Source: CAZGVW01 sp964529265 (GTDB lineage Bacteria; Planctomycetota; Phycisphaerae; Phycisphaerales; UBA1924). From it: a DNA stretch of 8,871 bases. Numbering within the stretch: the stretch's first letter is position 1; every line of letters begins with the position of its first letter. Below, in pieces: positions 1 through 5,653 of the stretch. The notes beneath the pieces are model-generated. The model was not told the DNA's origin, ran no database searches, and worked only from the letters and a program-made list of their open reading frames with translations. The position numbers and the translations under genes were made by a program. Location of the stretch: the NCBI GenBank assembly GCA_964529265.1, contig CAZGVW010000122.1:1-8871 (forward strand). Reading direction: 5' to 3'.

Positions 1-1
1 G

Positions 2-925
2 GCGTTCTTCAAGGAACTGATCGCACAGTTTGAGTCAGACGAGAAAACATCAAATGATCTCGTTCGGGACGACAAGATATTGAAGCGACTGATGGCAGTG
101 TCTTCCGGTAAGATCAGTCCGGCACTGGACGAGAGTGCTGGCAAGGCCCGGGCTGAGGCAGCCAAGACTCGCTATGCAGCGAAGACGCCCCCAGGATACA
201 AGGACTCCTCCAAGGGGGAGCCAGGTATGTATGGCGATGCGTTGATCTGGATGGACCTGTTGGAGATCGCCAGGACCCGAAAGGCCCCTGTAATCTTCGT
301 GACCGACGATCGCAAAGAGGATTGGTGGTTGATTCATCGGGCTGGTGATCAGACGCTCGGGCCTCGCCCAGAGCTAGTTCAAGAGATGCGAGCCGTGGCA
401 AAGCAGGACTTTCACCTATATACATCCGAGACGTTTCTAGAGCACGCGCGCGCGAGCCTCAAGGCAAACATCACCGAGGAGGTGGTGCGAGAAGTTGCGG
501 ACACGCAAGTGCTGTCCGGAGAGCCGCAGCCCCCCGACGATGATCCGTTCGTTCAGTCGACAAGTGGGATGCGCATGACCGTCGCGATATCAAACGTGCG
601 CACATCAAAGATAATGCCGCGTATTGTGCGCAGGCTAGCTCGCGCAGACCGATTGCTCTATAAGCAGCCCGCGGAGTTGCTTGGCTTGGTTGAGGCATCC
701 CAAGGGGCCCAGTTGCTTGATGAGGCTCTTGCCTTGATCTCGGAACTCACGGTGGCCGAGAAAAAGGGGCTGCTGTTTCTCTTGGGATCTGGCACTTCTG
801 CCTATGGTTATGCCAAGGAGACCATCCTGCGCATGATGCCATGGTGGACATTGCTCAGCGGTCTGTCGCAGCGCATGGTGCACCGCGTCGATCGCTACTT
901 GCGACGCGAGCTTCGTTATTCGTAG
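2..925 (+). CDS. PIN-like (PIN_8 type) domain protein, 5' end cut by window
   Basis: The reading frame is open from base 2 to the TAG at 923-925, giving 307 visible residues. The true start lies upstream; the TTG at 80 is only an internal codon. The segment at about 185-450 reads PPGYKD, then YGDALIW, then VIFVTDDRKEDWW, then GPRPELVQEM, then LYTSETFLEHA. This is the signature of the PIN-like family sometimes listed as PIN_8. The Asp in GDALIW and the Asp pair in TDD are probably the acidic metal-binding residues of a PIN-fold ribonuclease. The roughly 155 residues after the domain are not recognised. The family is often found in accessory or defence-type islands, and its substrate is unknown. 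Base composition is lower in GC than the neighbours (hand-counted rows of 43-55% against about 60-72%), which suggests transfer. No partner gene is visible because the window begins inside the gene. The family call is fairly sure; nuclease activity is inferred. Confidence 0.85.
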   Translation, partial: AFFKELIAQFESDEKTSNDLVRDDKILKRLMAVSSGKISPALDESAGKARAEAAKTRYAAKTPPGYKDSSKGEPGMYGDALIWMDLLEIARTRKAPVIFVTDDRKEDWWLIHRAGDQTLGPRPELVQEMRAVAKQDFHLYTSETFLEHARASLKANITEEVVREVADTQVLSGEPQPPDDDPFVQSTSGMRMTVAISNVRTSKIMPRIVRRLARADRLLYKQPAELLGLVEASQGAQLLDEALALISELTVAEKKGLLFLLGSGTSAYGYAKETILRMMPWWTLLSGLSQRMVHRVDRYLRRELRYS

Positions 926-945
926 CGCTCGAGTACACATGACAC

Positions 946-1650
946 TCACGTGTCCCAACACGTGGCAAACCTCTTCGCCATCTCCGGCCCCTTCCCCTCA
1001 TCCTCATGCTTGAAGAACACGAACGCCTCCTTCCACTCCTTCTGCCCGCGCACCTTCTTCGCCCAGTCCTTCAACTCCGCGTCCGTGTACTCCGCCTTCC
1101 GCAGGCGCAGATACCCCCACTCCGCCGTCGAGACGAAGGGAATCTCCGGCCCCTCCTCCGCCTCCGCGATGCACAGCGCCGCTCCGTGCTCGCGCAGCGC
1201 CTCGAACACCTCGTCGTCCAGCCATGACGCGTGCCGGAACTCGAACGCCGCCCCCAGCCGCTTTGGCAGCAGCCCCAGAAACTCCCTCAGCCGCGGCAAA
1301 TCCTTCTTGAAGTTCGGCGGCAACTGGAACAGCAGCGGCCCCAGCCGCTCCCGCAGCACCGCGGCTGTCTCCACCAGGTACTTCACCGCGTCGTCCGCGT
1401 TCTTGAGGCGCGCCATGTGCGTGATCTTCTGCGGCGCCTTCAGCACGAACCGGAACCCCTCCGGAACCTCCGCCGCCCACCCCTCCAGCACCGAGGCCTT
1501 CGGCATCCGGTAGAACGTGTTGTTGATCTCCACCGTGTCGAACTGCGCGCCGTAATACCGCAGCATCTCCTTCGCCGGCAGATCCTCCGGATAGAACGAG
1601 CCCTTCCACTCCTTGTACGAATACCCGCTCGTTCCCACGTGCAATTTCAT
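946..1650 (-). CDS. DUF72 (YecE-like) family protein
   Basis: This is a 234-residue protein of the DUF72/YecE family, a TIM-barrel-like fold of unknown biochemical role. Diagnostic stretches are LHVGTSGYSYKEWKGSFYP at the N-terminus, then FDTVEINNTFYRMP, FRFVLKAPQKITH, GPLLFQLPPNF, AFEFRHASW and, near the C-terminus, FVFFKHEDEGKGPEMAKRF. These appear in the usual family order, so the protein looks complete, at the short end for the family (E. coli YecE is about 270 residues). The ATG at 1648-1650 is supported by the family-typical N-terminus and by a GGAG Shine-Dalgarno at 1659-1662, 8 bases upstream. The gene converges on the PIN-like gene with 20 bases between stop codons and no clear terminator. 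Its upstream side is the hairpin-repeat region, so its leader may contain those repeats. The function cannot be named. Confidence 0.95.
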   Translation of the reverse strand: MKLHVGTSGYSYKEWKGSFYPEDLPAKEMLRYYGAQFDTVEINNTFYRMPKASVLEGWAAEVPEGFRFVLKAPQKITHMARLKNADDAVKYLVETAAVLRERLGPLLFQLPPNFKKDLPRLREFLGLLPKRLGAAFEFRHASWLDDEVFEALREHGAALCIAEAEEGPEIPFVSTAEWGYLRLRKAEYTDAELKDWAKKVRGQKEWKEAFVFFKHEDEGKGPEMAKRFATCWDT

Positions 1651-1658
1651 CCGCGCCG

Positions 1659-1662
1659 CTCC
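1659..1662 (-). promoter_or_regulatory. Ribosome binding site of the DUF72 gene
   Basis: GGAG on the minus strand ends 8 bases before the ATG at 1650. It supports that start over downstream alternatives. Confidence 0.55.
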
Positions 1663-1694
1663 AGCACTGCGCCCCGTAATGCAGCCGTGCCGGC

Positions 1695-1811
1695 CTGCAC
1701 CACGCGCGCCATCGACTCAGGGGGTGCCGTGGTGCAGCCGCCTTGGGCTGCACCACGCGCGCCATCGACTCAGAGGGTGCCGTGGTGCAGCCGCCTTGGG
1801 CTGCACCACGC
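1695..1811. repeat. 53-base tandem repeat, 2.2 copies, each with a strong hairpin
   Basis: Copies start at 1695, 1748 and (partial) 1801, all with CTGCACCACG. The two full copies are nearly identical; the visible differences are C/G at the third base from the upstream edge and G/A in the CAGGGG/CAGAGG stretch. Across each copy junction lies a perfect inverted repeat with 12-base arms CGTGGTGCAGCC and GGCTGCACCACG around the loop GCCTTG (1728-1757 and 1781-1810). The repeat is non-coding and lies 45-160 bases upstream of the DUF72 start. Confidence 0.9.
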
Positions 1812-1899
1812 CGAACCGCAACAGCGCCCCAATGCGCGCCGCCACCACCCATCACCGCGCCGCCGATCATACCTCACCCGCGCCCCATCACGAGCCCGA

Positions 1900-1911
1900 C
1901 TCGCAAGCGAG
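1900..1911. repeat. Short hairpin CTCGC-AA-GCGAG
   Basis: Five-base arms CTCGC and GCGAG surround AA, within the phrase GAGCCCGACTCGCAAGCGAG. From memory, similar phrases recur between genes in planctomycete genomes, so this may be a dispersed element. Only the hairpin itself is seen here. Confidence 0.45.
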
Positions 1912-1934
1912 GGATGCGTCGCCACCACCTCTAC

Positions 1935-2050
1935 GCTGCGCCCGGTAGGGGCACCGCCCGCCGTGCCCGGTTGCTGCGCCCGGTAGGGGCACGGCCCGCC
2001 GTGCCCGGTTGCTGCGCCCGGCAGGGGCACGGCCCGCCGTGCCCGGTTGC
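1935..2050. repeat. 38-base tandem repeat, three copies, each with a hairpin
   Basis: Copies start at 1935, 1973 and 2011 with GCTGCGCCCGG, followed by two further bases of a fourth. Each contains GGGCACGGC and GCCGTGCCC, which pair as 9-base arms with a 2-base loop (as 8-base arms with a 4-base loop in practice). Copy 1 has C in place of G in the left arm, giving one mismatch; copies 2 and 3 pair perfectly. Copies abut with no spacers, so this is not a CRISPR array. Confidence 0.9.
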
Positions 2051-2181
2051 GCTCCCGAAAACGAAGCGCTCTCCAAAATGCTCGGCGAACTCCATCCATC
2101 CTCCGCCCAACGCCCCGAATGCGCACACCACCATCCGAGCGCTCCAGTGCCCCCGCTTCCCCTCCGCTGGAAGGAGGCGTC

Positions 2182-2204
2182 GAGGGAACCGACACGGTTC
2201 CCTC
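2182..2204. repeat. Hairpin with 10-base perfect arms
   Basis: GAGGGAACCG (2182-2191) pairs perfectly with CGGTTCCCTC (2195-2204) around ACA. A weaker pair CCTCC/GGAGG lies just before it, between about 2161 and 2177. No T-run follows on either strand, so it does not look like an intrinsic terminator. It is more likely another repeat-family hairpin. Confidence 0.7.
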
Positions 2205-2279
2205 CCCATTCGCGCCCGCACGCTCAAGCAATCCCGCGATGCCCGGCGCCCCGAGGCCCGCCACCTCCCCGCCGCCAGT

Positions 2280-2303
2280 GCCCATTGCCCATTCCCTATT
2301 GCC
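2280..2303. repeat. Seven-base tandem repeats (GCCCATT type)
   Basis: GCCCATT (2280-2286), GCCCATT (2287-2293), CCCTATT (2294-2300) and GCC form a run of degenerate heptamers. They resemble the short tandemly repeated heptamers (STRR) known from cyanobacteria. Confidence 0.7.
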
Positions 2304-2329
2304 TCCGCCCAAACGGCGCATCGACGCCC

Positions 2330-2379
2330 TTTGTGCGCGAATCTTCGCGAATCTTCGCGCAGTGACATGGTTTGTGCGC
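2330..2379. repeat. Ten-base direct repeat within an inverted repeat, flanked by TTTGTGCGC copies
   Basis: CGCGAATCTT occurs at 2336-2345 and 2346-2355, followed by CGCG. The outer ends GCGCGAA (2335-2341) and TTCGCGC (2354-2360) also pair as an inverted repeat. TTTGTGCGC occurs at 2330-2338 and again at 2371-2379. Confidence 0.65.
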
Positions 2380-2475
2380 ACATTCATGGTCACTACCAAT
2401 GTTCCCTCTTGCATCCCCCTTTTCCCCCGCTAAAACCCCATCATGACCCCCACACCCCCGCCATCCCTGCGCCCA

Positions 2476-2526
2476 CTCCTCCTCTTCCTCTTCAACCTCC
2501 TCTCCCTCTCCCTCCGTCTTCCCTCC
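2476..2526. other. Polypyrimidine tract just downstream of recQ
   Basis: On the plus strand 48 of 51 bases are C or T, in runs of 18, 20 and 10 interrupted by AA and G. On the recQ transcript this would be a purine-rich 3' region beginning 12 bases after the stop. No role is evident. Confidence 0.6.
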
Positions 2527-2538
2527 GGGTTCACTTCC

Positions 2539-4803
2539 TCATTCCCCCTGCGCCACCCTCGCGTGCGTCAGCACCAGCCGCATCGTGTCATACGGCACGC
2601 GCCCGCCCAGCCGCTCAAACAGCGGCTTCAGGCGCACGCCGTCGCCCTGCGCCGCCGCCTCCAGCACCGCGCGATACGTCTCCTCATCCACCCACGCATC
2701 GATCCTGTCCGGCTTTCGCTCGACGATGTACGCCGTCAGGTACGCCGCCACTGTGCTCGGCGCACGGCCCAGCGCCATCGCGACGCGCTCCACGCTCTCG
2801 CCGCGCGAAAACCGCTCCGCCGCGGCGGGGGGGCACGTCCTGGCGCCCTTTCCTGATTCCCCGCGCTCCGTCGCACGCCGGGGGCGCGAACCGGTCTCCG
2901 AATCCAGTTCCAGCGCCAATTCCGCGCTTTTTTCGCGTATTCGCTCCAAAAACCGCGCGCCGAAGCGCGACAACTTGCTCTGCCCCACACCCCGCACGTT
3001 GATCAGCGCCGATTCCGATCCCGGCCGCACGCGGCACATCTCCTCCAGCGTGTCATCTGAAAAAACCAGATACGGCGGGACGCCCGATTCCTCCGCCATT
3101 TCGCGCCGAAGGGCGCGCAGGGCTTCGAAAAGCCTCGTTTCAGCGGGCGTAAGCGGCCTCGCCGACCGCCCGCGCTGTTCCCGTGCCCCGCTTGGCGAAA
3201 ATTGCGAAAACACGTGCCGTTTCGGCTCCCACAGCGCAATTTCGCGTTTTTCACGCAAAACCGCCGCCCCCGTCCCCGTCAGGGTCAAAACCGGAAACCG
3301 CCCCTCCTCCCGCGCCAAAAACCCCGCATCCACCAACTGGTTGATCTGGCTCGCCACTTCCTGCTTTCCTGCGCCCGCGAGCAGACCAAAAACGCTCAAT
3401 TCGTGGTGTTTCCGCTCCACAATCCGCGGCGTGGCTTTCCCGATCAGAATATCCGCGATGTGCGCTGCGCCGAACCCCTGCCGCAGCCGCGCTGCGCAGG
3501 AAAGGATCTTCTGCGCGATTTCCGTCGAATTCGGGATCAAATCCAGTTCATTCAGGCAGAAATCGCACGCACCGCAATTGTCGGCGTCGTACCGCTGCCC
3601 AAAATACTCCGAGAGCGCCCGATGACGGCACCGCGCGCCATTGCAGAACCGCTGCATCTCGTCCAGCAGCGCCCGCTGCGCCTCCATCACCTCCGGCGGC
3701 GGCGGATTCTCCGCGTTGCCGGAATCCATGATGCGGCGCCATTTCGCGTGATCCGCGGACGAATACAGCAGCAGGCATTCCGCGGGCAGGCCGTCGCGCC
3801 CGGCGCGGCCGGTCTCCTGCTGGTAATGCTCGATCGATTTCGGCATCGCGGCGTGCATCACGCAGCGCACGTCGCTGCGGTCGATGCCCATGCCGAACGC
3901 GACCGTCGCGACCACGACGTTGATGCGCTCGTTGCGGAACTCGTCCTGGATGCGGGTGCGCTGCGGGCCGGTCATGCCGGCGTGGTACGCCGCGGCTTTC
4001 ACGCCCAGCGCGCACAGGTTCGCGGCGAGCGCCTCCGTATCCTTGCGGCTGATGCAGTAGACGATTCCTGCGCGCCCTTCGTGGCGCGCAAGGGCCTCGG
4101 CGGCCTGTTCCTCGAGCCTGATCCGCGGCAGGATGCGGTAGGTGAGGTTCGGGCGATCGAAGACGCCGACGAGCACGGCCGGGTCGCGCAGGCGCAACTG
4201 ATGGACGATGTCCTCGCGCACGCGGGGCGTGGCGGTGGCGGTGAAGGCCTGCATCGGCGCCGCGGGGAAGCGCTCGCGCAGTTCGGCGAGGCGGCGGTAT
4301 TCCGGGCGGAAATCGTGCCCCCACTGGCTGATGCAGTGGGCTTCGTCGATCGCGAATCCGGCGAGGCCGGGGCCGTCGGCGTCCAGGCGCTCCAGCCACG
4401 AGAGGAACTGCTCGGTGAGCAGGCGCTCCGGCGCGACGAGGAGGAGGCGCAGTTCGCCGCCGGCGACCTGGCGGCGGATCTGGGCGCGCTCGGCATCGGT
4501 GAGGTTGCTGTGCACAGCCGCGGCGGGGTAGCCCGCGAGGCGGAGGCCATCGACCTGGTCCTTCATGAGCGCGATAAGCGGGGAGACGACGAGGCACAGG
4601 CGATCGCTGATGAGGGGCGGCGCCTGGTAGCAGAGCGATTTGCCGCCGCCGGTGGGCAGGACGACGAGCGCATCGCGGCCATCGAGCGCGGCGTCGATCG
4701 CCTCGCGCTGGAGCGGGCGCAGGTCGTCGAATCCCCAGAAGCGCTTGACGGCGCGCGCGACGGCGTCAGAGCGCTCGCGCGCTGCGCGGTTCGGCGAAGT
4801 CAT
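2539..4803 (-). CDS. recQ: RecQ-family ATP-dependent DNA helicase
   Basis: This 754-residue 3'-5' helicase unwinds DNA in recombination and replication-fork repair. Seen in order: motif 0 GFDDLRPLQREAI (24-36), Walker A PTGGGKS (50-56), motif Ia SPLIALMKDQ (74-83), DEAH box (153-156) followed by CISQWGHDFRPEY, TATATP (188-193), and ATVAFGMGIDRSDVR with QETGRAGRDG (299-338). A zinc site uses Cys 392, 410, 413 and 416 (an extra Cys is at 387). An RQC winged-helix region follows to about 530, an HRDC domain at about 553-628, a polar linker, and a C-terminal helix-turn-helix-like domain at about 660-750. It is longer than E. coli RecQ (about 610 residues) because of that last domain, which other RecQs also carry. 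The ATG at 4801-4803 starts close to motif 0. No good Shine-Dalgarno is seen, but TACATT lies 7 bases upstream. It follows csrA by 69 bases on the same strand. Confidence 0.98.
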   Translation of the reverse strand: MTSPNRAARERSDAVARAVKRFWGFDDLRPLQREAIDAALDGRDALVVLPTGGGKSLCYQAPPLISDRLCLVVSPLIALMKDQVDGLRLAGYPAAAVHSNLTDAERAQIRRQVAGGELRLLLVAPERLLTEQFLSWLERLDADGPGLAGFAIDEAHCISQWGHDFRPEYRRLAELRERFPAAPMQAFTATATPRVREDIVHQLRLRDPAVLVGVFDRPNLTYRILPRIRLEEQAAEALARHEGRAGIVYCISRKDTEALAANLCALGVKAAAYHAGMTGPQRTRIQDEFRNERINVVVATVAFGMGIDRSDVRCVMHAAMPKSIEHYQQETGRAGRDGLPAECLLLYSSADHAKWRRIMDSGNAENPPPPEVMEAQRALLDEMQRFCNGARCRHRALSEYFGQRYDADNCGACDFCLNELDLIPNSTEIAQKILSCAARLRQGFGAAHIADILIGKATPRIVERKHHELSVFGLLAGAGKQEVASQINQLVDAGFLAREEGRFPVLTLTGTGAAVLREKREIALWEPKRHVFSQFSPSGAREQRGRSARPLTPAETRLFEALRALRREMAEESGVPPYLVFSDDTLEEMCRVRPGSESALINVRGVGQSKLSRFGARFLERIREKSAELALELDSETGSRPRRATERGESGKGARTCPPAAAERFSRGESVERVAMALGRAPSTVAAYLTAYIVERKPDRIDAWVDEETYRAVLEAAAQGDGVRLKPLFERLGGRVPYDTMRLVLTHARVAQGE

Positions 4804-4810
4804 GAGCGGG

Positions 4811-4816
4811 AATGTA
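4811..4816 (-). promoter_or_regulatory. Possible -10 element (TACATT) of a leaderless recQ transcript
   Basis: TACATT on the minus strand lies 7 bases before the recQ ATG. The interval CCCGCTC contains no Shine-Dalgarno. No convincing -35 is visible. The call rests on the same arrangement recurring at 5654-5659 and 5738-5743. Confidence 0.35.
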
Positions 4817-4846
4817 ACCCCGGGCGGCGCGATGCGCGCAGCGATG

Positions 4847-4866
4847 GCCGGCGCGACGGCGCCGGC
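4847..4866 (-). repeat. Perfect 8-base-arm hairpin between csrA and recQ
   Basis: GCCGGCGC (4847-4854) and GCGCCGGC (4859-4866) pair perfectly around a 4-base loop. The hairpin begins 6 bases after the csrA stop. No T-run follows on the minus strand, so a rho-independent terminator is not shown. It could slow decay or transcription between csrA and recQ. Confidence 0.55.
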
Positions 4867-4872
4867 GAAGAC

Positions 4873-5100
4873 TCACCCCTGACCAGACGTGACCGCGGGC
4901 TTGATCGTGGCGACGACCTGCGGACGCTCGGCGAGGATCCGGTCGGCGACCTCGCGGCGGTGGACATCCACCTCGCGCGGGAACTCGAAGGCCAGACGAA
5001 CCCGATCTCCCTTAACGCCCGCGACGCGCACGATCCCCAGCGGCCTGCCGGGGTCGCCTATGACGACCTCTTCCCCCTCGCGTCTTGTGATGACCAGCAT
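4873..5100 (-). CDS. csrA: Translational regulator CsrA
   Basis: A 75-residue CsrA/RsmA protein, a small dimer that binds GGA-containing hairpins in mRNA leaders and changes translation or stability. The N-terminus MLVITRREGEEVVIGD and the core GDRVRLAFEFPREVDVHRREV match the family closely. Thr5-Arg6 and Val46-His47-Arg48 correspond to the known RNA-contact strands (Arg48 aligns with Arg44 of E. coli). The last 20 or so residues are a variable tail. The ATG at 5098-5100 is certain from the conserved N-terminus and a strong AGGAGG 9 bases upstream. No fliW or flagellar gene is near, unlike the common csrA-fliW arrangement, so this copy may be a global regulator. The leader contains a hairpin that presents GGA at the ribosome binding site, suggesting autoregulation. 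recQ lies downstream on the same strand. Confidence 0.97.
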   Translation of the reverse strand: MLVITRREGEEVVIGDPGRPLGIVRVAGVKGDRVRLAFEFPREVDVHRREVADRILAERPQVVATIKPAVTSGQG

Positions 5101-5106
5101 GTCAAA

Positions 5107-5119
5107 GGACCTCCTGTCC
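5107..5119 (-). promoter_or_regulatory. Candidate CsrA-binding hairpin over the csrA ribosome binding site
   Basis: In the mRNA, GGAC-AGGAG-GUCC forms a 4-base-pair stem with GGA in a 5-base loop. CsrA targets typically show GGA in the loop of a short hairpin, closed by a C-G pair, overlapping the Shine-Dalgarno. All three features are present here. A second AGGA lies just upstream. Binding itself is inferred. Confidence 0.55.
5110..5115 (-). promoter_or_regulatory. Strong Shine-Dalgarno AGGAGG of csrA
   Basis: A perfect AGGAGG lies 9 bases before the csrA ATG. It is the strongest ribosome binding site in the window and lies largely in the loop of the 5107-5119 hairpin. Confidence 0.9.
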
Positions 5120-5121
5120 TG

Positions 5122-5137
5122 CCGACCTCACGGTCGG
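5122..5137 (-). promoter_or_regulatory. GNRA-capped hairpin in the csrA leader
   Basis: On the minus strand CCGACC-GTGA-GGTCGG forms a perfect 6-base-pair stem with a GUGA (GNRA-class) tetraloop in RNA, 2 bases upstream of the candidate CsrA hairpin. It is probably a structural part of the csrA leader. Confidence 0.5.
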
Positions 5138-5155
5138 ACAGACCCACCGAACAAC

Positions 5156-5180
5156 AGCATACCGGGGTGCTTCACCCCGG
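5156..5180 (-). promoter_or_regulatory. Possible csrA promoter with a 19-base dyad next to its -10
   Basis: TATGCT (5161-5156, minus strand) could be a -10. A weak TTTCCC lies 18 bases upstream (5180-5185). The space between is filled by the perfect inverted repeat CCGGGGTG-AAG-CACCCCGG (5162-5180). This may be an operator or just a repeat hairpin. The leader would be roughly 50 bases. Confidence 0.3.
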
Positions 5181-5215
5181 GGAAAGCGAAAAGCCATGTC
5201 CGGGGCGTCTTTTTT
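5175..5215 (+). terminator. Possible plus-strand terminator-like structure
   Basis: CCCCGG (5175-5180) can pair with CCGGGG (5200-5205), and a run of six T (5210-5215) follows 4 bases later. The loop of 19 bases is long, and the left arm competes with the 5162-5180 dyad. No plus-strand gene ends upstream, so its purpose is unclear. Confidence 0.25.
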
Positions 5216-5292
5216 GCTTGTTGGCGTTCACCAACTCGTTGCGGCGGAAGACTTTGGCGGCGCGGGGGTGCGCCGGCGGTGGCGCTTCATCG

Positions 5293-5353
5293 AGCGGCTC
5301 TGGAGAGCCGCTGCCACCAGACCCAAGAGCGGGTCTGGAGAGCCGTTGCCGCC
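5293..5353. repeat. Duplicated hairpin block downstream of the NifU-like gene
   Basis: AGCGGCTCT/AGAGCCGCT (5293-5301 and 5304-5312) pair around GG, and CCAGACCC/GGGTCTGG (5317-5324 and 5331-5338) pair around AAGAGC. The phrase TCTGGAGAGCCGCTGCCACC at 5299-5318 recurs at 5334-5353 with two changes, a 35-base period. On the NifU-like transcript this lies immediately after the stop and may act as a 3' structure, but no T-run follows. Confidence 0.75.
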
Positions 5354-5356
5354 AGG

Positions 5357-5647
5357 TCAGTCGATCGCCTCGACCGCGGTGACCTCAGGGACATGCTCCT
5401 TGAGGTTGCGCTCGATGCCCATCTGCAGCGTCATGGTGCTGGAAGGGCACCCGACGCACGCCCCGTGCAGGCGGATGCGCACCACCCCGGATGGCGTCAC
5501 CTGCACCAGTTCGATGTCCCCGCCGTCGCTCTGCACGGAGGGCCGGATGAGATCGATGATGTGGCCGACGCGCTCGGCGAGGCTTCCGCCCCCCGCGCCG
5601 GCCGGTCCCGCCCCTCCCGAGTCCAGCGTTGTGGACATCTTGGACAT
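5357..5647 (-). CDS. NifU C-terminal-domain Fe-S cluster scaffold/carrier
   Basis: This 96-residue protein consists almost entirely of one NifU C-terminal (Nfu) domain, which holds or delivers Fe-S clusters in the cytoplasm. The signature is LIRPSVQSDGGDIELVQV (33-50) followed by VRIRLHGACVGCPSSTMTLQ with the CxxC pair Cys64 and Cys67, then MGIERNLKEHVPEV. The first 22 residues are a Gly/Ser-rich tail outside the domain. Two ATGs are possible, 5645-5647 and 5636-5638. The first is chosen because TACCAT lies 6 bases before it; neither has a clear Shine-Dalgarno. It resembles small stand-alone Nfu proteins rather than full NifU, lacking the IscU-like and ferredoxin-like parts. It is divergent from the lipoprotein gene, with 102 bases between starts. 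The family is sure; the precise client proteins are unknown. Confidence 0.93.
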   Translation of the reverse strand: MSKMSTTLDSGGAGPAGAGGGSLAERVGHIIDLIRPSVQSDGGDIELVQVTPSGVVRIRLHGACVGCPSSTMTLQMGIERNLKEHVPEVTAVEAID

Positions 5648-5653
5648 GTCCCG

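Larger units (their letters stand above)
1651..2538. other. Gene-free, repeat-rich intergenic region
   Basis: This 888-base stretch lies between the start of the DUF72 gene and the stop of recQ. Open frames cross it on both strands, but their translations are low-complexity Pro/Arg/Ala text made by the repeats and resemble no protein family. In order it holds a 53-base tandem repeat (1695-1811), a short CTCGC/GCGAG hairpin (1900-1911), a 38-base tandem repeat (1935-2050), a hairpin with 10-base arms (2182-2204), seven-base repeats (2280-2303), ten-base repeats (2336-2359) and a pyrimidine-rich tract (2476-2526). No tRNA or rRNA was recognised. It looks like a landing zone for several small dispersed repeat families. 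Confidence 0.8.

Noticed and set aside
926..960. Bidirectional terminator between the PIN-like and DUF72 genes
   Set aside because: Only a 5-base-arm hairpin GACAC/GTGTC (941-954) is present, without T-runs, and it overlaps the DUF72 stop.
1004..1870. 288-codon minus-strand frame overlapping the DUF72 gene
   Set aside because: It is a Gly/Ala-rich shadow in another frame, and its start lies in the 53-base repeats.
1935..2050. CRISPR array
   Set aside because: Units abut directly with no variable spacers, and no cas gene is present.
2443..2856. Small secreted protein beginning with a hydrophobic Leu-rich stretch
   Set aside because: The Leu/Ser/Pro run comes from the polypyrimidine tract, there is no ribosome binding site, and the frame runs antisense into the recQ C-terminus.
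1743..3002. 419-codon plus-strand frame starting in the repeats
   Set aside because: The translation is Pro/Arg/Ala/His-rich text produced by GC-rich repeats, and its second half lies antisense to recQ. No family features.
3202..5382. 726-codon plus-strand frame
   Set aside because: It is antisense to recQ, csrA and part of the leader. The open frame is a by-product of high GC content in the real genes.
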